From Bdellovibrionota bacterium (GTDB lineage: Bacteria > Bdellovibrionota > Bdellovibrionia > Bdellovibrionales > Bdellovibrionaceae): a stretch of 64,000 nt of DNA. Positions 24,335-34,200 of this stretch are shown one piece after another; within the stretch, counting starts at the first letter, position 1; each line of letters begins with the position of its first letter. A program made the position numbers and the translations under genes. The notes below the pieces were generated by a model, which saw only the letters and a list, made by a program, of their open reading frames with translations, did not search any database and was not told where the DNA came from. The stretch lies in contig CAUJGP010000022.1 in the NCBI GenBank assembly GCA_963170155.1, positions 1 to 64,000 of the forward strand. The letters are read 5' to 3'.

Positions 24335-25259
24335 ACAAGTATTATGTTTCATTTATTTTTTATCAATGGCGTCCACCCTCCCCTTGGCTCGAGCCTTCGC
24401 AAGTTCTTCTTCATCCCCCGGTGGAATCATAACCAGTATTCCCATCCTCACTTTAATAACCAGAGAAATTGCTGGCTCTGAAATTGAAATTGAAACCCTG
24501 GCAACATCTGGAGAAGCCGCTCACCACTTTGAGCTTTCTCCGAAATTTATTTTAAGGCTCACTCAAAAAAATCTGGTCATCCTCAATGGACTTCATTTTG
24601 AACCCACCTTGCTCGCTCTCAAAACCAAACCCATTCTCACATCCAAAATGATTGAAGCCACCCAAGGGATTACGCCCTTGCTTGATCAAAAAGGACACCC
24701 GGATCCTCATGCCTGGCATGACCCAGATCATCTCATTAAATACATCAGTAATATTTCAGCCGCGCTTGAAAAAACCTTTCCTGATAAAAGTAAACTTTTT
24801 CAAGCAAATGCTTCAGAAATGAAAAAGAAACTGATGCTTTGGAAAAAAGAAAAAATCGCTCTTTTATCATCACTTCCTAAAAACTTTTTAATGATCACTC
24901 CTCACGATGGCTATCGTTACCTTGCTCAGGCGTTGGATCTCAAAACATTAAGTCTTCTCAATGATCACCACGGAGAAACCCTGTCTCCCAAAGATTTGAC
25001 GATTAAAATAAAGGAACTTCAAAAATATCCTCATCGTTGTTTCTTTGGAGACGGAAGCGCCAAAGATTCATCATTCAAAGCCTTAGCTCAAAAAACCAAA
25101 AGTCCTTGGGGAGGTGTTTTATGGGGAGAGTCTTTACCTGTACCCCCACCTTCATCCTTAATCGATTACCTCGATCATAATTTTAACGTGATTTTCGCGG
25201 CCTATAAGAAATCCAGTGCTGATGTTTCCAACGCCAATAAACCTACCGCCGATCCGTAG
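24324..25259 (+). CDS. Zinc/manganese-type ABC importer, metal-binding protein
   Basis: About 311 residues from ATG 24324, which gives a proper signal peptide (M-I-Y-K-Q-V-L-C-F-I-Y-F-L, cleavage near A-R-A-F-A-S). The longer frame from 24273 lies inside the permease gene. Metal-site histidines of the ZnuA/TroA cluster A-I fold are visible: A-H-H-F-E-L-S-P, P-H-A-W-H-D-P, T-P-H-D-G-Y and a C-terminal acidic F-G-D-G-S-A-K-D. ZnuA's His-rich loop is missing, so Mn or a mixed metal is possible. It delivers the ion to the permease encoded upstream. Confidence 0.83.
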   Translation: MIYKQVLCFIYFLSMASTLPLARAFASSSSSPGGIITSIPILTLITREIAGSEIEIETLATSGEAAHHFELSPKFILRLTQKNLVILNGLHFEPTLLALKTKPILTSKMIEATQGITPLLDQKGHPDPHAWHDPDHLIKYISNISAALEKTFPDKSKLFQANASEMKKKLMLWKKEKIALLSSLPKNFLMITPHDGYRYLAQALDLKTLSLLNDHHGETLSPKDLTIKIKELQKYPHRCFFGDGSAKDSSFKALAQKTKSPWGGVLWGESLPVPPPSSLIDYLDHNFNVIFAAYKKSSADVSNANKPTADP

Positions 25260-25373
25260 TCTTGCATCATAAAATTAAAAAATTTGATTAAAAAGAACTC
25301 AAACTTGTTGGCATTGAGACTGCAAAGTATGAGATTAATCTCTTCGAGAACAACACTATTGAAAGACTGCGTT

Positions 25374-26060
25374 TTATTCAGCCCATTCTTCTATTTCTGT
25401 TTTTAAAACTTCAGCGCCTTTAAAGATTTTACGCTTCATAAGGTAAAAAAATAAACCAAAGACAAGACCGGCCATAAAACCAAAAAAATGACTTTGATAA
25501 CTAATGTGAGGATCAAAAACTTCTGAAGGCATAAATAAAATTAATGTAATACCTAGAGCTCTCATAATTCGTTGAAATGAAGTTTTTCGCGCTTCCAAAA
25601 AGACATAGAGGAGCAACCAAACAGCCCCCATCCAAAAAACCACTCCGGACATACCAAGAAGCGTCGCTTGCGGTGGCATCTGCGAAAGCACCATCAAATT
25701 CACCAGGCCCCCAAAAAGAATGGCCATCACGGGAAAAACCATCAAACCAAAATAGCCATTTAAAAAGTAGCCTAAAATAGTAAATAAAAATGTATTTCCC
25801 AGGAGATGACCTGCATCTGCGTGGATAAATAAAGTAGTCCAAGCTCTCCAAAATTGCCCCTGATGAAACACAAGTGAGGGTGTTGCTGCAAGAAACTCTG
25901 AAAAACCAAACCAATGATACCAATAAGTAAAACTCATTAAAAACATTAAAAGCGTGGCACTCAAAACGACAATAATACTATTCGCATTGGGTTTTTGAGT
26001 TAACCAATGTGATTCAATATAAGTATGATATCGTAAAGTCGGTGCTGAATCCTGTTCCAC
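25374..26060 (-). CDS. Rhomboid-family intramembrane serine protease
   Basis: 228 residues with six predicted transmembrane helices. The catalytic serine is S138 in G-M-S-G and the catalytic histidine H191 in S-H-F-F-G-F. H85 and N89 in H-L-L-G-N form the usual oxyanion region, and the L1-loop W-R-x-W-T motif (W71-R72-A73-W74) is present. All active-site residues are intact, so it should cleave membrane proteins within the bilayer. It is GlpG-like without the cytosolic N-terminal domain. Alone on the minus strand, convergent with the metal ABC operon. Confidence 0.87.
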   Translation of the reverse strand: MEQDSAPTLRYHTYIESHWLTQKPNANSIIVVLSATLLMFLMSFTYWYHWFGFSEFLAATPSLVFHQGQFWRAWTTLFIHADAGHLLGNTFLFTILGYFLNGYFGLMVFPVMAILFGGLVNLMVLSQMPPQATLLGMSGVVFWMGAVWLLLYVFLEARKTSFQRIMRALGITLILFMPSEVFDPHISYQSHFFGFMAGLVFGLFFYLMKRKIFKGAEVLKTEIEEWAE

Positions 26061-26260
26061 TTTAAAAAAGTGAGACTAAGTTCTTCTTTGTCAAGCTGAG
26101 GCCCATGTAAAAAGAAACTTTCACTTTGAATATGAAGAAAATTAAATGACGAAATATCAAATTCGGTAATCTTCGTTATTGATGAAACTGATGAGGTTAA
26201 ACATCACAATGCCTCTCTTTGAGACTTTCCCTCAAGTTACTAGAATAGCTTCTTTTTATC

Positions 26261-26290
26261 ACTTTTTACGACAAATCTTTTATCTATAAT
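26261..26290 (+). promoter_or_regulatory. Candidate promoter of the FAD oxidase cluster
   Basis: TATAAT at 26285-26290 is a consensus -10 box. A T-rich, poor -35 (CTTTTT) lies 17 bases upstream. Transcription from about 26297 would give a leader of near 90 nt. Confidence 0.4.
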
Positions 26291-26343
26291 AAGCCACCGA
26301 ATCCTCTTAATCTGAATAAGAACTCAATAGAATTTTAACAATC

Positions 26344-26365
26344 AGAGCTTTTACAAAGAAGCTCT
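26344..26365 (+). promoter_or_regulatory. Leader hairpin before the first FAD oxidase
   Basis: AGAGCTT (26344-26350) and AAGCTCT (26359-26365) pair around an 8-nt loop, 19 bases upstream of ATG 26385. It may stabilise the leader or tune translation. Confidence 0.35.
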
Positions 26366-26384
26366 CAAAGAGGTTAGGTTCATT

Positions 26385-28076
26385 ATGTCAAACATAGAGA
26401 CTGCATTTAAATCCCCCTCAGAAAGAGAACGTCTGATTGAAGCTCTCATTGCTATTGTTGGAGAGGACTTTGTCTTAAGTTCTGAAGACATGAGGCAAAA
26501 GCATTCAATGGACACATTACCGGAGAACAAAATATGCTCTCTCGCCATTTATCCTTCTTCAACCTCAGAGGTACAAGCCATCCTAAAGGTGGCGAGAGAT
26601 TTTCGTTGTCCTGTTTGGCCTTTCAGCCGCGGAAACAACTGGGGCTATGGCACCAAGAATGCTCTTCATGAGAATGCCATCATTCTTATTCTTGAGCGAA
26701 TGAATCGAATTATAGAGGTAAACGAAAAGCTCGCCTATGCAGTGGTTGAGCCCGGGGTCAGTCAAAAACAACTCAATGATTATTTGAAAAAAAATAAATT
26801 AAAATTATGGATGGACTGTACAGACTCAACCCCCAACGGAAGTGTTTTAGGAAATTCCGTAGAACGAGGATACGGGTACACTCCCTATGGGGATCATTTC
26901 GCACATTTATGCGGATTAGAAGTTGTTTTACCCAATGGAGATATCCTAAAAACAGGGGGCGAGCACTCCAACGCGAAAACATGGAACACCTTCAAGTGGG
27001 GTTCTGGTCCTTTCATAGACGGACTCTTCAGTCAATCGAATCTGGGGATCGTCGTGAAAGCCGGAGTTTGGCTCATGCCTGAACCTGAAGACTTCCAACT
27101 TTTTAGCTTTGAAATCAATGACTCCAAAAATTTACCTGCGGCGATTGATGCGCTTCGCGAACTATCTCTCGATGGAATTATTCAGTGTCATACCCACATG
27201 GTCAACAGCTTCCAAATGATGAGCCTTTTAGATTCCTACCCCTATGAAAAAAGAGGGGATAATCATTATTTATCTGAAACAACTCTCTCAGAGATAAGAA
27301 GTCAATTCCATCTTCCAGAGTGGTCTTTGATCGGTGGCCTTTATGGATCAAAAAAAATTGCAAAAATAAGAAAAAAATCACTTAAAAATAAATTAGGACC
27401 ACTGGGAACCTTGGAATTTTTTGATGAAAATAAAATAAATTTTGTTCGACGATTTGCAAAATTTTATGAAAACTCCTCTAGAAATCAACTTTTATTTTTC
27501 CTCGCCTCCCTGGTTAAATCTGTCATTTCACCAAAACCCATTAAATTAATCAAACTCTTGCCAGAGATTTTTGATATTCTTAAAGGAATTCCCAATGAGA
27601 GTATTTTAGCTTCTGCTTACTTTAAATCTAAAACACCACCTCCAGCTCAAGAGCTCAATCCCGCCCAAGATGGCTGTGGGATTATGTGGCTCGCTCCAAC
27701 TCTTCCGGCTCTGGGATCCGAAGCCGAAACTATTTTAAATATCGTCAAACCCATTTACCAAAAACATAGCTTTGAGTTTTCAGGTTGCTTTACATTAATT
27801 AACCCACGAACTTTCTTTTTACTGCTAGGAATCTTTTTTGACCCCTCCAGCAATGATGAAAAAAAGAGGGCGATCACCCTTTACCAAGATTTATTATTCA
27901 ATCTCAAGGAAGCAGGATTTTATCAATACCGATTAGGGTTGCCCTCTATGGAAAACTTTCTTTCTCATTCTCCAGAACACGCAAATTTTTTGTTGAACCT
28001 CAAGGCATCTTTAGACCCAGAAAATATTTTAGCACCCGGTCGCTATGCGAAATTAACAAAGGAGTTATCCAAATGA
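26385..28076 (+). CDS. FAD-dependent oxidase, VAO / 4-cresol dehydrogenase type (copy 1)
   Basis: 563 residues. N-terminal FAD-binding_4 (PCMH) domain: the pyrophosphate loop P-F-S-R-G-N-N-W-G-Y-G-T (79-90), V-V-E-P-G-V-S-Q-K-Q-L (120-130), and the D-S-T-P-N-G-S-V-L-G-N-S-V-E-R-G-Y-G motif resemble p-cresol methylhydroxylase and vanillyl-alcohol oxidase. The C-terminal half should be the FAD-oxidase cap that forms the substrate site. It ends with A-P-G-R-Y, also typical. Such enzymes oxidise para-substituted phenols or similar alcohols. No signal peptide and no cytochrome partner adjacent. Its stop overlaps the next ATG (ATGA), so it is translationally coupled to the dioxygenase. A paralogue lies downstream at 29312. 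Confidence 0.8.
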   Translation: MSNIETAFKSPSERERLIEALIAIVGEDFVLSSEDMRQKHSMDTLPENKICSLAIYPSSTSEVQAILKVARDFRCPVWPFSRGNNWGYGTKNALHENAIILILERMNRIIEVNEKLAYAVVEPGVSQKQLNDYLKKNKLKLWMDCTDSTPNGSVLGNSVERGYGYTPYGDHFAHLCGLEVVLPNGDILKTGGEHSNAKTWNTFKWGSGPFIDGLFSQSNLGIVVKAGVWLMPEPEDFQLFSFEINDSKNLPAAIDALRELSLDGIIQCHTHMVNSFQMMSLLDSYPYEKRGDNHYLSETTLSEIRSQFHLPEWSLIGGLYGSKKIAKIRKKSLKNKLGPLGTLEFFDENKINFVRRFAKFYENSSRNQLLFFLASLVKSVISPKPIKLIKLLPEIFDILKGIPNESILASAYFKSKTPPPAQELNPAQDGCGIMWLAPTLPALGSEAETILNIVKPIYQKHSFEFSGCFTLINPRTFFLLLGIFFDPSSNDEKKRAITLYQDLLFNLKEAGFYQYRLGLPSMENFLSHSPEHANFLLNLKASLDPENILAPGRYAKLTKELSK

Positions 28077-29251
28077 AAAAAACTACAAAAACTTTAACTG
28101 AAGAATTCAAAAAAAATGGATACGTCGTTTTAGAAAACGCTCTTCCAGAAGACTTTGTTCAAAAAATGAAAGAATCGTTCATGATTCACATGAATAAAAA
28201 AATCCGCCGTTTTGGTCTGGCTCCTGTTGAAACTCATGATGAAAGACATTTAAGCAACAATAATGTACAAAGAGATTTTAGACCAGAAGGTGGAAATCAT
28301 GATTTGAATCGTTGGAATATGCATTTACCAACAGATCCACTTTTTATTAACGAACAGTTGATTGCTCACCCGGGTATTTTATCTATCTTAGATAATCTTT
28401 TAGGAAAAAATTACGTGGCATTTTTGATCGCATCCGATACTCCCTACCCAGGTTCTGGCTTTCAAAACATCCATCAGGATTTTCCAAGATTTGGTCTCAC
28501 GGTCAATATTCCTTTGGTTGATTTTACGACTGAAAATGCTCCTTTAGAAATATGGCCAGGCTCACACATTAAAAAAACAAAAGATCAGGATTGTTCTTTT
28601 CATACCAATAACGTCAATTTATCTAAACGAGATTTAATTGAAATTAATAATACAATCCCTTCTCAAAAAATGCTGATCAAAGCAGGATCGATCCTTATCA
28701 GAGATCAACGCCTTGTCCACCGTGGCACGGCCAACAGTGGTCAGGCTCCTCGACCCTGTTTATCCATTTGGTATAAGAAAGTAGAAAATAATTTTGACCC
28801 TCTTAATCTTACAATTCCAATCCCTCACCGTTCACTTTCAGATCGGATTGCCAAATTAGCTTTAAAAATTCGTGAAGAAGGAAAAGGCCATGGTCATTCC
28901 ATCTCTAATCGAGCCCTTCTCAACTTAGGAAATTTTCTTGGAAGATTAGTTGAAGAGTTTTCGGCTTCGGACCGAGATTACAGACGCGCGATTCCAGCGA
29001 CTCTTTGGGAGAGCTTCAGTCCTAGAATGCGTCAGCTCCTTCGGTTCTCTTCCATCGAAAAAATAAACAAGGCTAATGGATCAAATCTGTCCCAAAACTC
29101 ATCCATGAAAGGCTCTTACCTTGGTTCGGCATTCCTACTCTTAGTCACATTTTTGTTTTTGGGCGCTCGGCAATTTTTTAAAATGAAATTATTTCTTCAT
29201 TCTGCCAAAAATTCAAAAAAAGAGAGCTACACCGAAAGTAAGGCGGCTTAA
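28073..29251 (+). CDS. Phytanoyl-CoA dioxygenase (PhyH)-family Fe(II)/2-oxoglutarate enzyme with C-terminal membrane anchor
   Basis: 392 residues. Double-stranded beta-helix dioxygenase: H134-x-D136 in H-Q-D-F, distal H216 in V-H-R-G-T-A-N and 2-oxoglutarate-binding R227. The segment A-P-L-E-I-W-P-G-S-H is the usual PhyH strand. Residues 345-365 (S-A-F-L-L-L-V-T-F-L-F-L-G) form one transmembrane helix near the C-terminus, unusual for the family, so the enzyme may be held at the inner membrane with its catalytic part in the cytoplasm. Translation overlaps the upstream oxidase stop (ATGA), which argues strongly for a joint pathway. Substrate unknown; hydroxylation of a lipid or phenolic compound is a guess. 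Confidence 0.78.
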   Translation: MKKTTKTLTEEFKKNGYVVLENALPEDFVQKMKESFMIHMNKKIRRFGLAPVETHDERHLSNNNVQRDFRPEGGNHDLNRWNMHLPTDPLFINEQLIAHPGILSILDNLLGKNYVAFLIASDTPYPGSGFQNIHQDFPRFGLTVNIPLVDFTTENAPLEIWPGSHIKKTKDQDCSFHTNNVNLSKRDLIEINNTIPSQKMLIKAGSILIRDQRLVHRGTANSGQAPRPCLSIWYKKVENNFDPLNLTIPIPHRSLSDRIAKLALKIREEGKGHGHSISNRALLNLGNFLGRLVEEFSASDRDYRRAIPATLWESFSPRMRQLLRFSSIEKINKANGSNLSQNSSMKGSYLGSAFLLLVTFLFLGARQFFKMKLFLHSAKNSKKESYTESKAA

Positions 29252-29311
29252 TTAATAAGGCATCACTGTATCTTATTTTTTAAGTGTGAAAGCAAAGGGG
29301 AGGGGAAATTT

Positions 29312-30982
29312 ATGCTTACTTTAAACAATTGGAATCATGAGTCTGAAATCAATTCTTTTTCATCTCGCAGGGATATTCACCTCCATACCTTGAATCCAGG
29401 ATCGCTCTTTCATAGAAACGTTATTAATTTTATAAAAAATAATTTTCTCCAGAGCAAAAATGACATTGAAATAGAACTTTTCAGCAGTCAGGAAAATATC
29501 TCCGGGCTTCAACGAACCGTTCTAGGAACCTTGAAACCCTTTTCACAAAAAGCCTTGAAAAACATTGTTCTGCTCGCCAACCAATACAAAATCAAAATCA
29601 ATCCCATTAGCACAGGTTACAACTGGGGCCTAGGCTCCTCTCTTCCAGTACAAGCCGGGGGATTTATTGTTGATTTGAGCCAATTGAATAAAATCAGAGA
29701 TTACAACGCCCCATTTGGCTCTGTTGTCATTGAGCCTGGTGTCACCCAAAGGCAACTCAGTGATTTTTTAACTTATATGCAATCCGATTTCTTTTTGGAT
29801 ACCACAGGATCTTCCGCCGATACGTCTATTATCGGAAATACCCTCGAAAAAGGCATTGCCTACAATACTCTTCGTCCTGATTGCATCGTCAATATGGAGG
29901 TTCTGCTCGCTAATGGTGAAACCATCAAAACAGGTTATCAAAATTGGGAAAAATCCAAAGTGAAGGGATTGTATAAATACGCTCCTGGAGCTCAATTGGA
30001 AGGACTCTTTTTACAATCTAATTTTGGAATTGTCACATCCATGACTTTTCAATTGCGTCCCAGGAATGAATGTAATGAATTTCTGAGTTTTGAGTTCAAT
30101 GAATCCAATCTTGAAGCCGTCATTGAAGCGATCAGGCATTTAAAAACAAAACTACCTTGGGATTCCGTCATTCATATCGCCAATAAAGAAAGAGTTCATC
30201 TCGCTTTCAACCTCAACAAAAGCAATCCCTCCAATGGTGTTGATCGCTTATTTTTAAAAGCGTTGCCTCATATCACCGTAAAATGTGAATGGATCGCGAC
30301 AGGATCAGTCAGCGGCACGAAAGTTGTTGTGAAAGCAATAAAAAAAGAAATTGAAAAATCCTTAAAACACTACGGTCGCATCAAATGGCTGAACGATCGC
30401 AAAATGAACTTTCTTCTCAAGCTCTCTTCTTGGCTTAAAGCAGAATCAATGAAATCTTTTGTAAAAATAGCCCACTCTTTAGTCCACTTAAATATTGGAG
30501 CTCCGACGAATCAATCCATTCAGTGTTATCTAAAAGAAGATCACACTCGTGCAAAACATCCTTCTTCCCAAGCAAATGAAGCGGCTCGAGTGGATCAAGA
30601 GGGCTTTGGTTTCATGTATTGTTTATCGATGGCCCCTCTCACAAATCGTGATGGAAATTTGATGCTCGCTAAAATTCGAAATATTTGCCAAAAATACCAA
30701 TTTAAAGAAGAAGTCACTCTGAATGCTCTTAATAAAACAACTTTAGAATCCGTTGTCAGTATTTCCTATGATAAATCCAATCCAGCGATGGTCAAAAAAG
30801 CCAAGGCCTGCATCCGAGAGCTGCACCAACAGCTCATTGAAATCGGGTATCCTCCTTATAGAATGAATATTGAAATGATGGATCTCATTCAATACAAAAA
30901 AGAAACCTATTCTTTGTTGAAAAAATTGAAATCAAATTTTGATCCAAATAACATCCTCAGTTTGGGGAGGTATTTATCATAA
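29312..30982 (+). CDS. FAD-dependent oxidase, VAO / 4-cresol dehydrogenase type (copy 2)
   Basis: 556 residues, clearly a paralogue of the 26385 gene. FAD pyrophosphate loop N-P-I-S-T-G-Y-N-W-G-L-G-S-S (97-110), V-I-E-P-G-V-T-Q-R-Q-L, G-S-S-A-D-T-S-I-I-G-N-T, and the same end L-S-L-G-R-Y. A strong GGGAGGGG ribosome site precedes the ATG. It is 60 bp after the PhyH gene and probably in the same operon. Copy 1 and copy 2 may use different substrates or form a heterodimer. Followed by a stable stem-loop at 31007. Confidence 0.8.
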   Translation: MLTLNNWNHESEINSFSSRRDIHLHTLNPGSLFHRNVINFIKNNFLQSKNDIEIELFSSQENISGLQRTVLGTLKPFSQKALKNIVLLANQYKIKINPISTGYNWGLGSSLPVQAGGFIVDLSQLNKIRDYNAPFGSVVIEPGVTQRQLSDFLTYMQSDFFLDTTGSSADTSIIGNTLEKGIAYNTLRPDCIVNMEVLLANGETIKTGYQNWEKSKVKGLYKYAPGAQLEGLFLQSNFGIVTSMTFQLRPRNECNEFLSFEFNESNLEAVIEAIRHLKTKLPWDSVIHIANKERVHLAFNLNKSNPSNGVDRLFLKALPHITVKCEWIATGSVSGTKVVVKAIKKEIEKSLKHYGRIKWLNDRKMNFLLKLSSWLKAESMKSFVKIAHSLVHLNIGAPTNQSIQCYLKEDHTRAKHPSSQANEAARVDQEGFGFMYCLSMAPLTNRDGNLMLAKIRNICQKYQFKEEVTLNALNKTTLESVVSISYDKSNPAMVKKAKACIRELHQQLIEIGYPPYRMNIEMMDLIQYKKETYSLLKKLKSNFDPNNILSLGRYLS

Positions 30983-31287
30983 AATAAAATGAACCCATAA
31001 ATGAACTTTAGAGCTACAAACGAAGTCTTTGCAGCTCTAAAAATTCAACTTTTAATACGTCTCAGTTTAAGATTTAAACCTATTTCTCGCTTCGAAAAAC
31101 CTAGCCTTAGGAATAGGCGCCCTTCATCTTGCGCTATTTTTTCAAAGCGCTCGGGTCTCAAAAAATTTTGACTTAAAACTCTTTGTTTCAATATTAGAAT
31201 GATTGAGCTTAACTTGAGTCGAATTTAAATTAAATAGCGAATATTTCTGAATATAATGATAAAATGAAATGACTAAGTAAGGATGGT
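30983..31287. other. Intergenic region after the flavoprotein cluster
   Basis: Holds the stem-loop at 31007-31041 and the promoter region of the RCC1 lipoprotein. No other gene or strong promoter seen. AAGGA lies just before ATG 31288. Confidence 0.5.
31007..31041 (+). terminator. Stem-loop after the flavoprotein cluster
   Basis: TTTAGAGCT-A-CAAA (31007-31020) pairs with TTTG-C-AGCTCTAAA (31028-31041): 13 pairs, one A-C mismatch, 7-nt loop. It begins 25 bases after the stop codon. The T tract is poor, so it could be an mRNA 3' stabiliser as well as a terminator. Confidence 0.5.
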
Positions 31288-34200
31288 ATGAATAAGGATT
31301 ATTTAAAAAAGATGCACCATTTTTTTAAAAGTGTCTTATGGAAAAAGAATTATTGTTTTATCCGTTTTTCATTCTTTCTCTCCCTTACTTTTATTCTTCT
31401 CTTTCAAAACTGCAGTTACGTCGGAAATTTTTCACTCCACGAATCCAATTCTCTAGCAAGTCTTTTTGATCCCTCAGCACGCCACTCGGGCTCAGGCACA
31501 GGAACGACCTATGATGGTAAGTTAACGCTTCATTTGATTAACCCTCCGTCGTCTCCTCATCATGATCTCAATCTTAATATCGGAATCGGGGGCAATGTCA
31601 CAACTATTCGTTACAAGTGGGGCCCTGTCGATTCTACTCATTGCAGTGATCCCTTTAACTACAGCTCTAGCATTTCGGCAACTTTGGGCATTCAAGATTC
31701 ACTTGTTGGTCTTCCTGATGGTCCATCACTGATTTGCGTGGTGGGAGGGAATGATCAAGGAGACTTTATCCCTTTCACTGAAGCTGTGAGTTGGACATGG
31801 ATCCAAGACTCAATGGTTTTCGCTTCAATCAAAGAACAAGATCAATCTTATTTTAAAAACTCCTCAACCGCCACATGGACTATCACTCTCTCTCAAGTTA
31901 AACCTTATGATGTTAAAATTTACTTTTCAACCCATGGAACAGCTCTCTATGGAGTTGATTTTCACCTGATAAAAAATGCTCAGGTGAAAATCCCCGAGCA
32001 AACTCCTCACTTGGAAGGAATAATCACTGTTCCTGCGGGAACTCAAGAATCAAAAATACAATTATCACTTGTTGATAATGCTAACGCCTTTCAAACCCCT
32101 CAAAACCTGTACCTTCATCTTTGGAAAAGTGAAGCCTCAAGCGTGATCTTTGGTAAGAAATCCCTCGCCAGAACTTTAATTAAGGATCCCCAAACTGAAG
32201 ATCTCAAGCCTCAAGCGATGTCTCTTTATTCCGGCCCCAATGCCTCTTGTTTCATCGACAAACACAATCGTTTGTTTTGTTGGGGTGATAATAAAAATGG
32301 TTTATTCACTCAAGGGGATAAGACCTCTCTTTTTATCAATAATCCCCTCCAAGTAAATCCTGGGGAACACTACAAACAAGTCAGCCTCAGCAATCGTCAT
32401 GCCTGTGGGATCAACCTTGAAGATAAACTGAGATGCTGGGGCCTGACTGAAGGAGGGGTCATTGGTAACGGACTCATCACTAACAATTTCACGCCTCCAC
32501 AAACAATTGACAGTCAGTACAAATATCAAATCGTTTCTGTCGGTGATTCTCATACATGTGCCATCACCCAAGACAGTGACTTAAAGTGCTGGGGATTTCG
32601 GTATGTAGCAGGTTGCAATTCAGCGGATTGTAAAATTTCTGTTCCGCAAGTCTTGCACTCAGGTTTAAAATTCAAATCTTTGGCCTCGTATAATGGTTCT
32701 TCCTGCGCCATCACTCTCTCCGATAAACTTTACTGCTGGGGAGACAATGGAGCCAAAAGACTGGGAATTCCTCCTGATGCGAGCCACACTGTCACACGAA
32801 CATCGACCCCTCTTCCTGTTGATCATGAAACAAATTATTGGAAACTTGCAGAGGGAACAGAGCCTTGTGCCATAACTACAAAGGGTCAGTTAAAATGCTG
32901 GGGCAATGGTATCATGAGCAGCACATACAGTCATAATAATGCCACTTCGGATATCATTCACCCTTCTGAATTCATTCCTGAACAGCCCTCTCCTGTTGAC
33001 ATGAAAGAGTCCTATCAACACTTTTCCACTGGCTCCATCAATTGCGGAATAACCACCACTCATAAGCTGCGTTGTTGGCTTAAAGGTTCTCCATCCTCTA
33101 ACAATTTGTCCCTCTTTGACGATACGAACTCTTTAGATCGTGAAACCTGGGACAAAGCCAGACCCCATGACATCACTCTCTCAGGAGAAAATATTGTTGA
33201 TGTCACAACGGGTCCTCATCATAGCTGCTATTTAACAGATAAAAATATTATAAAATGTTTTGGTTTGATTGGAGATCAACCCCTCAAAAACACCTCTCCC
33301 CCTCCCATTCTCGAGCGATCAGACTTCACTCAAGTCTCCTTATCCTCTTATTCCAATATTTGTGGACTCATCAAAAATGGAGATCGAATTTGCTGGGGAA
33401 GAAATTCCAGCGGACTTTTAGGTGATGGAAGCAATTTAGAGAAAAACACGCCTACTTATATCACGAGTCCCACACCTCTACAGGACCTCAGCTTGCATTC
33501 ATCTGGCCATGCCTGTGCGATCGACAAGAATCAAGATCTTTACTGCTGGGGACACAACTATAGTTATCAAGCCGGTCCTCGCTCCACCTATAAAGACACC
33601 GAAGTCTTAAAGCCAAGGCTGATCTTTCAGGATAAAAAATTCTTAAGTTTTTCAATCTACCATAACACGACTTGTGCAATCGACACTCAATTTAGTTTAT
33701 GGTGCTTTGGAGAAGGGTCAGGAAAGCAATTTAATGATCAAGCTCTTGTCGCCAATCACCCTCAGCATTTAGACCCCACCACAAAATATCTTCAAGTTTC
33801 AATCAATGACCGCGCCATTTGTGGAATTACAACCCATCATCAACTCAAATGCTGGGGAACATCCGTTAGCGGAGCGATACCGACGTCGACTCCTTTTGAA
33901 ACCTCTTTCATATCCTCACCCACAGTGATTGATGCAGCAACTCAATATCAATCGGTTTCCTTAAGCCAATACTCCGGTTGTGCTTTAACCATGGATCAGA
34001 CAATGAAGTGTTGGGGTTGGGCAATGCTGGGATTAAAGATATTCAACTCACGAAATGATTTTTCTCTTCCTTTCGCCATTGATCCCAAAACAAAATACAA
34101 AAAAGTATTTACTAAGGACAGTACCATCTGTGGCCTCGATAAAGACGATCAACTGAGATGCCTGACTAAAGAGCGTAGCCACTTCAATATTTCTCGTTAT

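Larger units (their letters stand above)
26061..26384. other. Intergenic region, promoter of the flavoprotein cluster
   Basis: Divergent region without a gene. It contains a perfect -10 hexamer at 26285-26290 and a 7-bp hairpin at 26344-26365 (both listed separately), which lie in the 5' leader of the first oxidase. Confidence 0.5.

Noticed and set aside
25331-25342. GAGATTAATCTC palindrome between the metal ABC operon and the rhomboid gene
   Set aside because: It lies between converging genes, where an operator has little purpose; its centre cannot form a hairpin.
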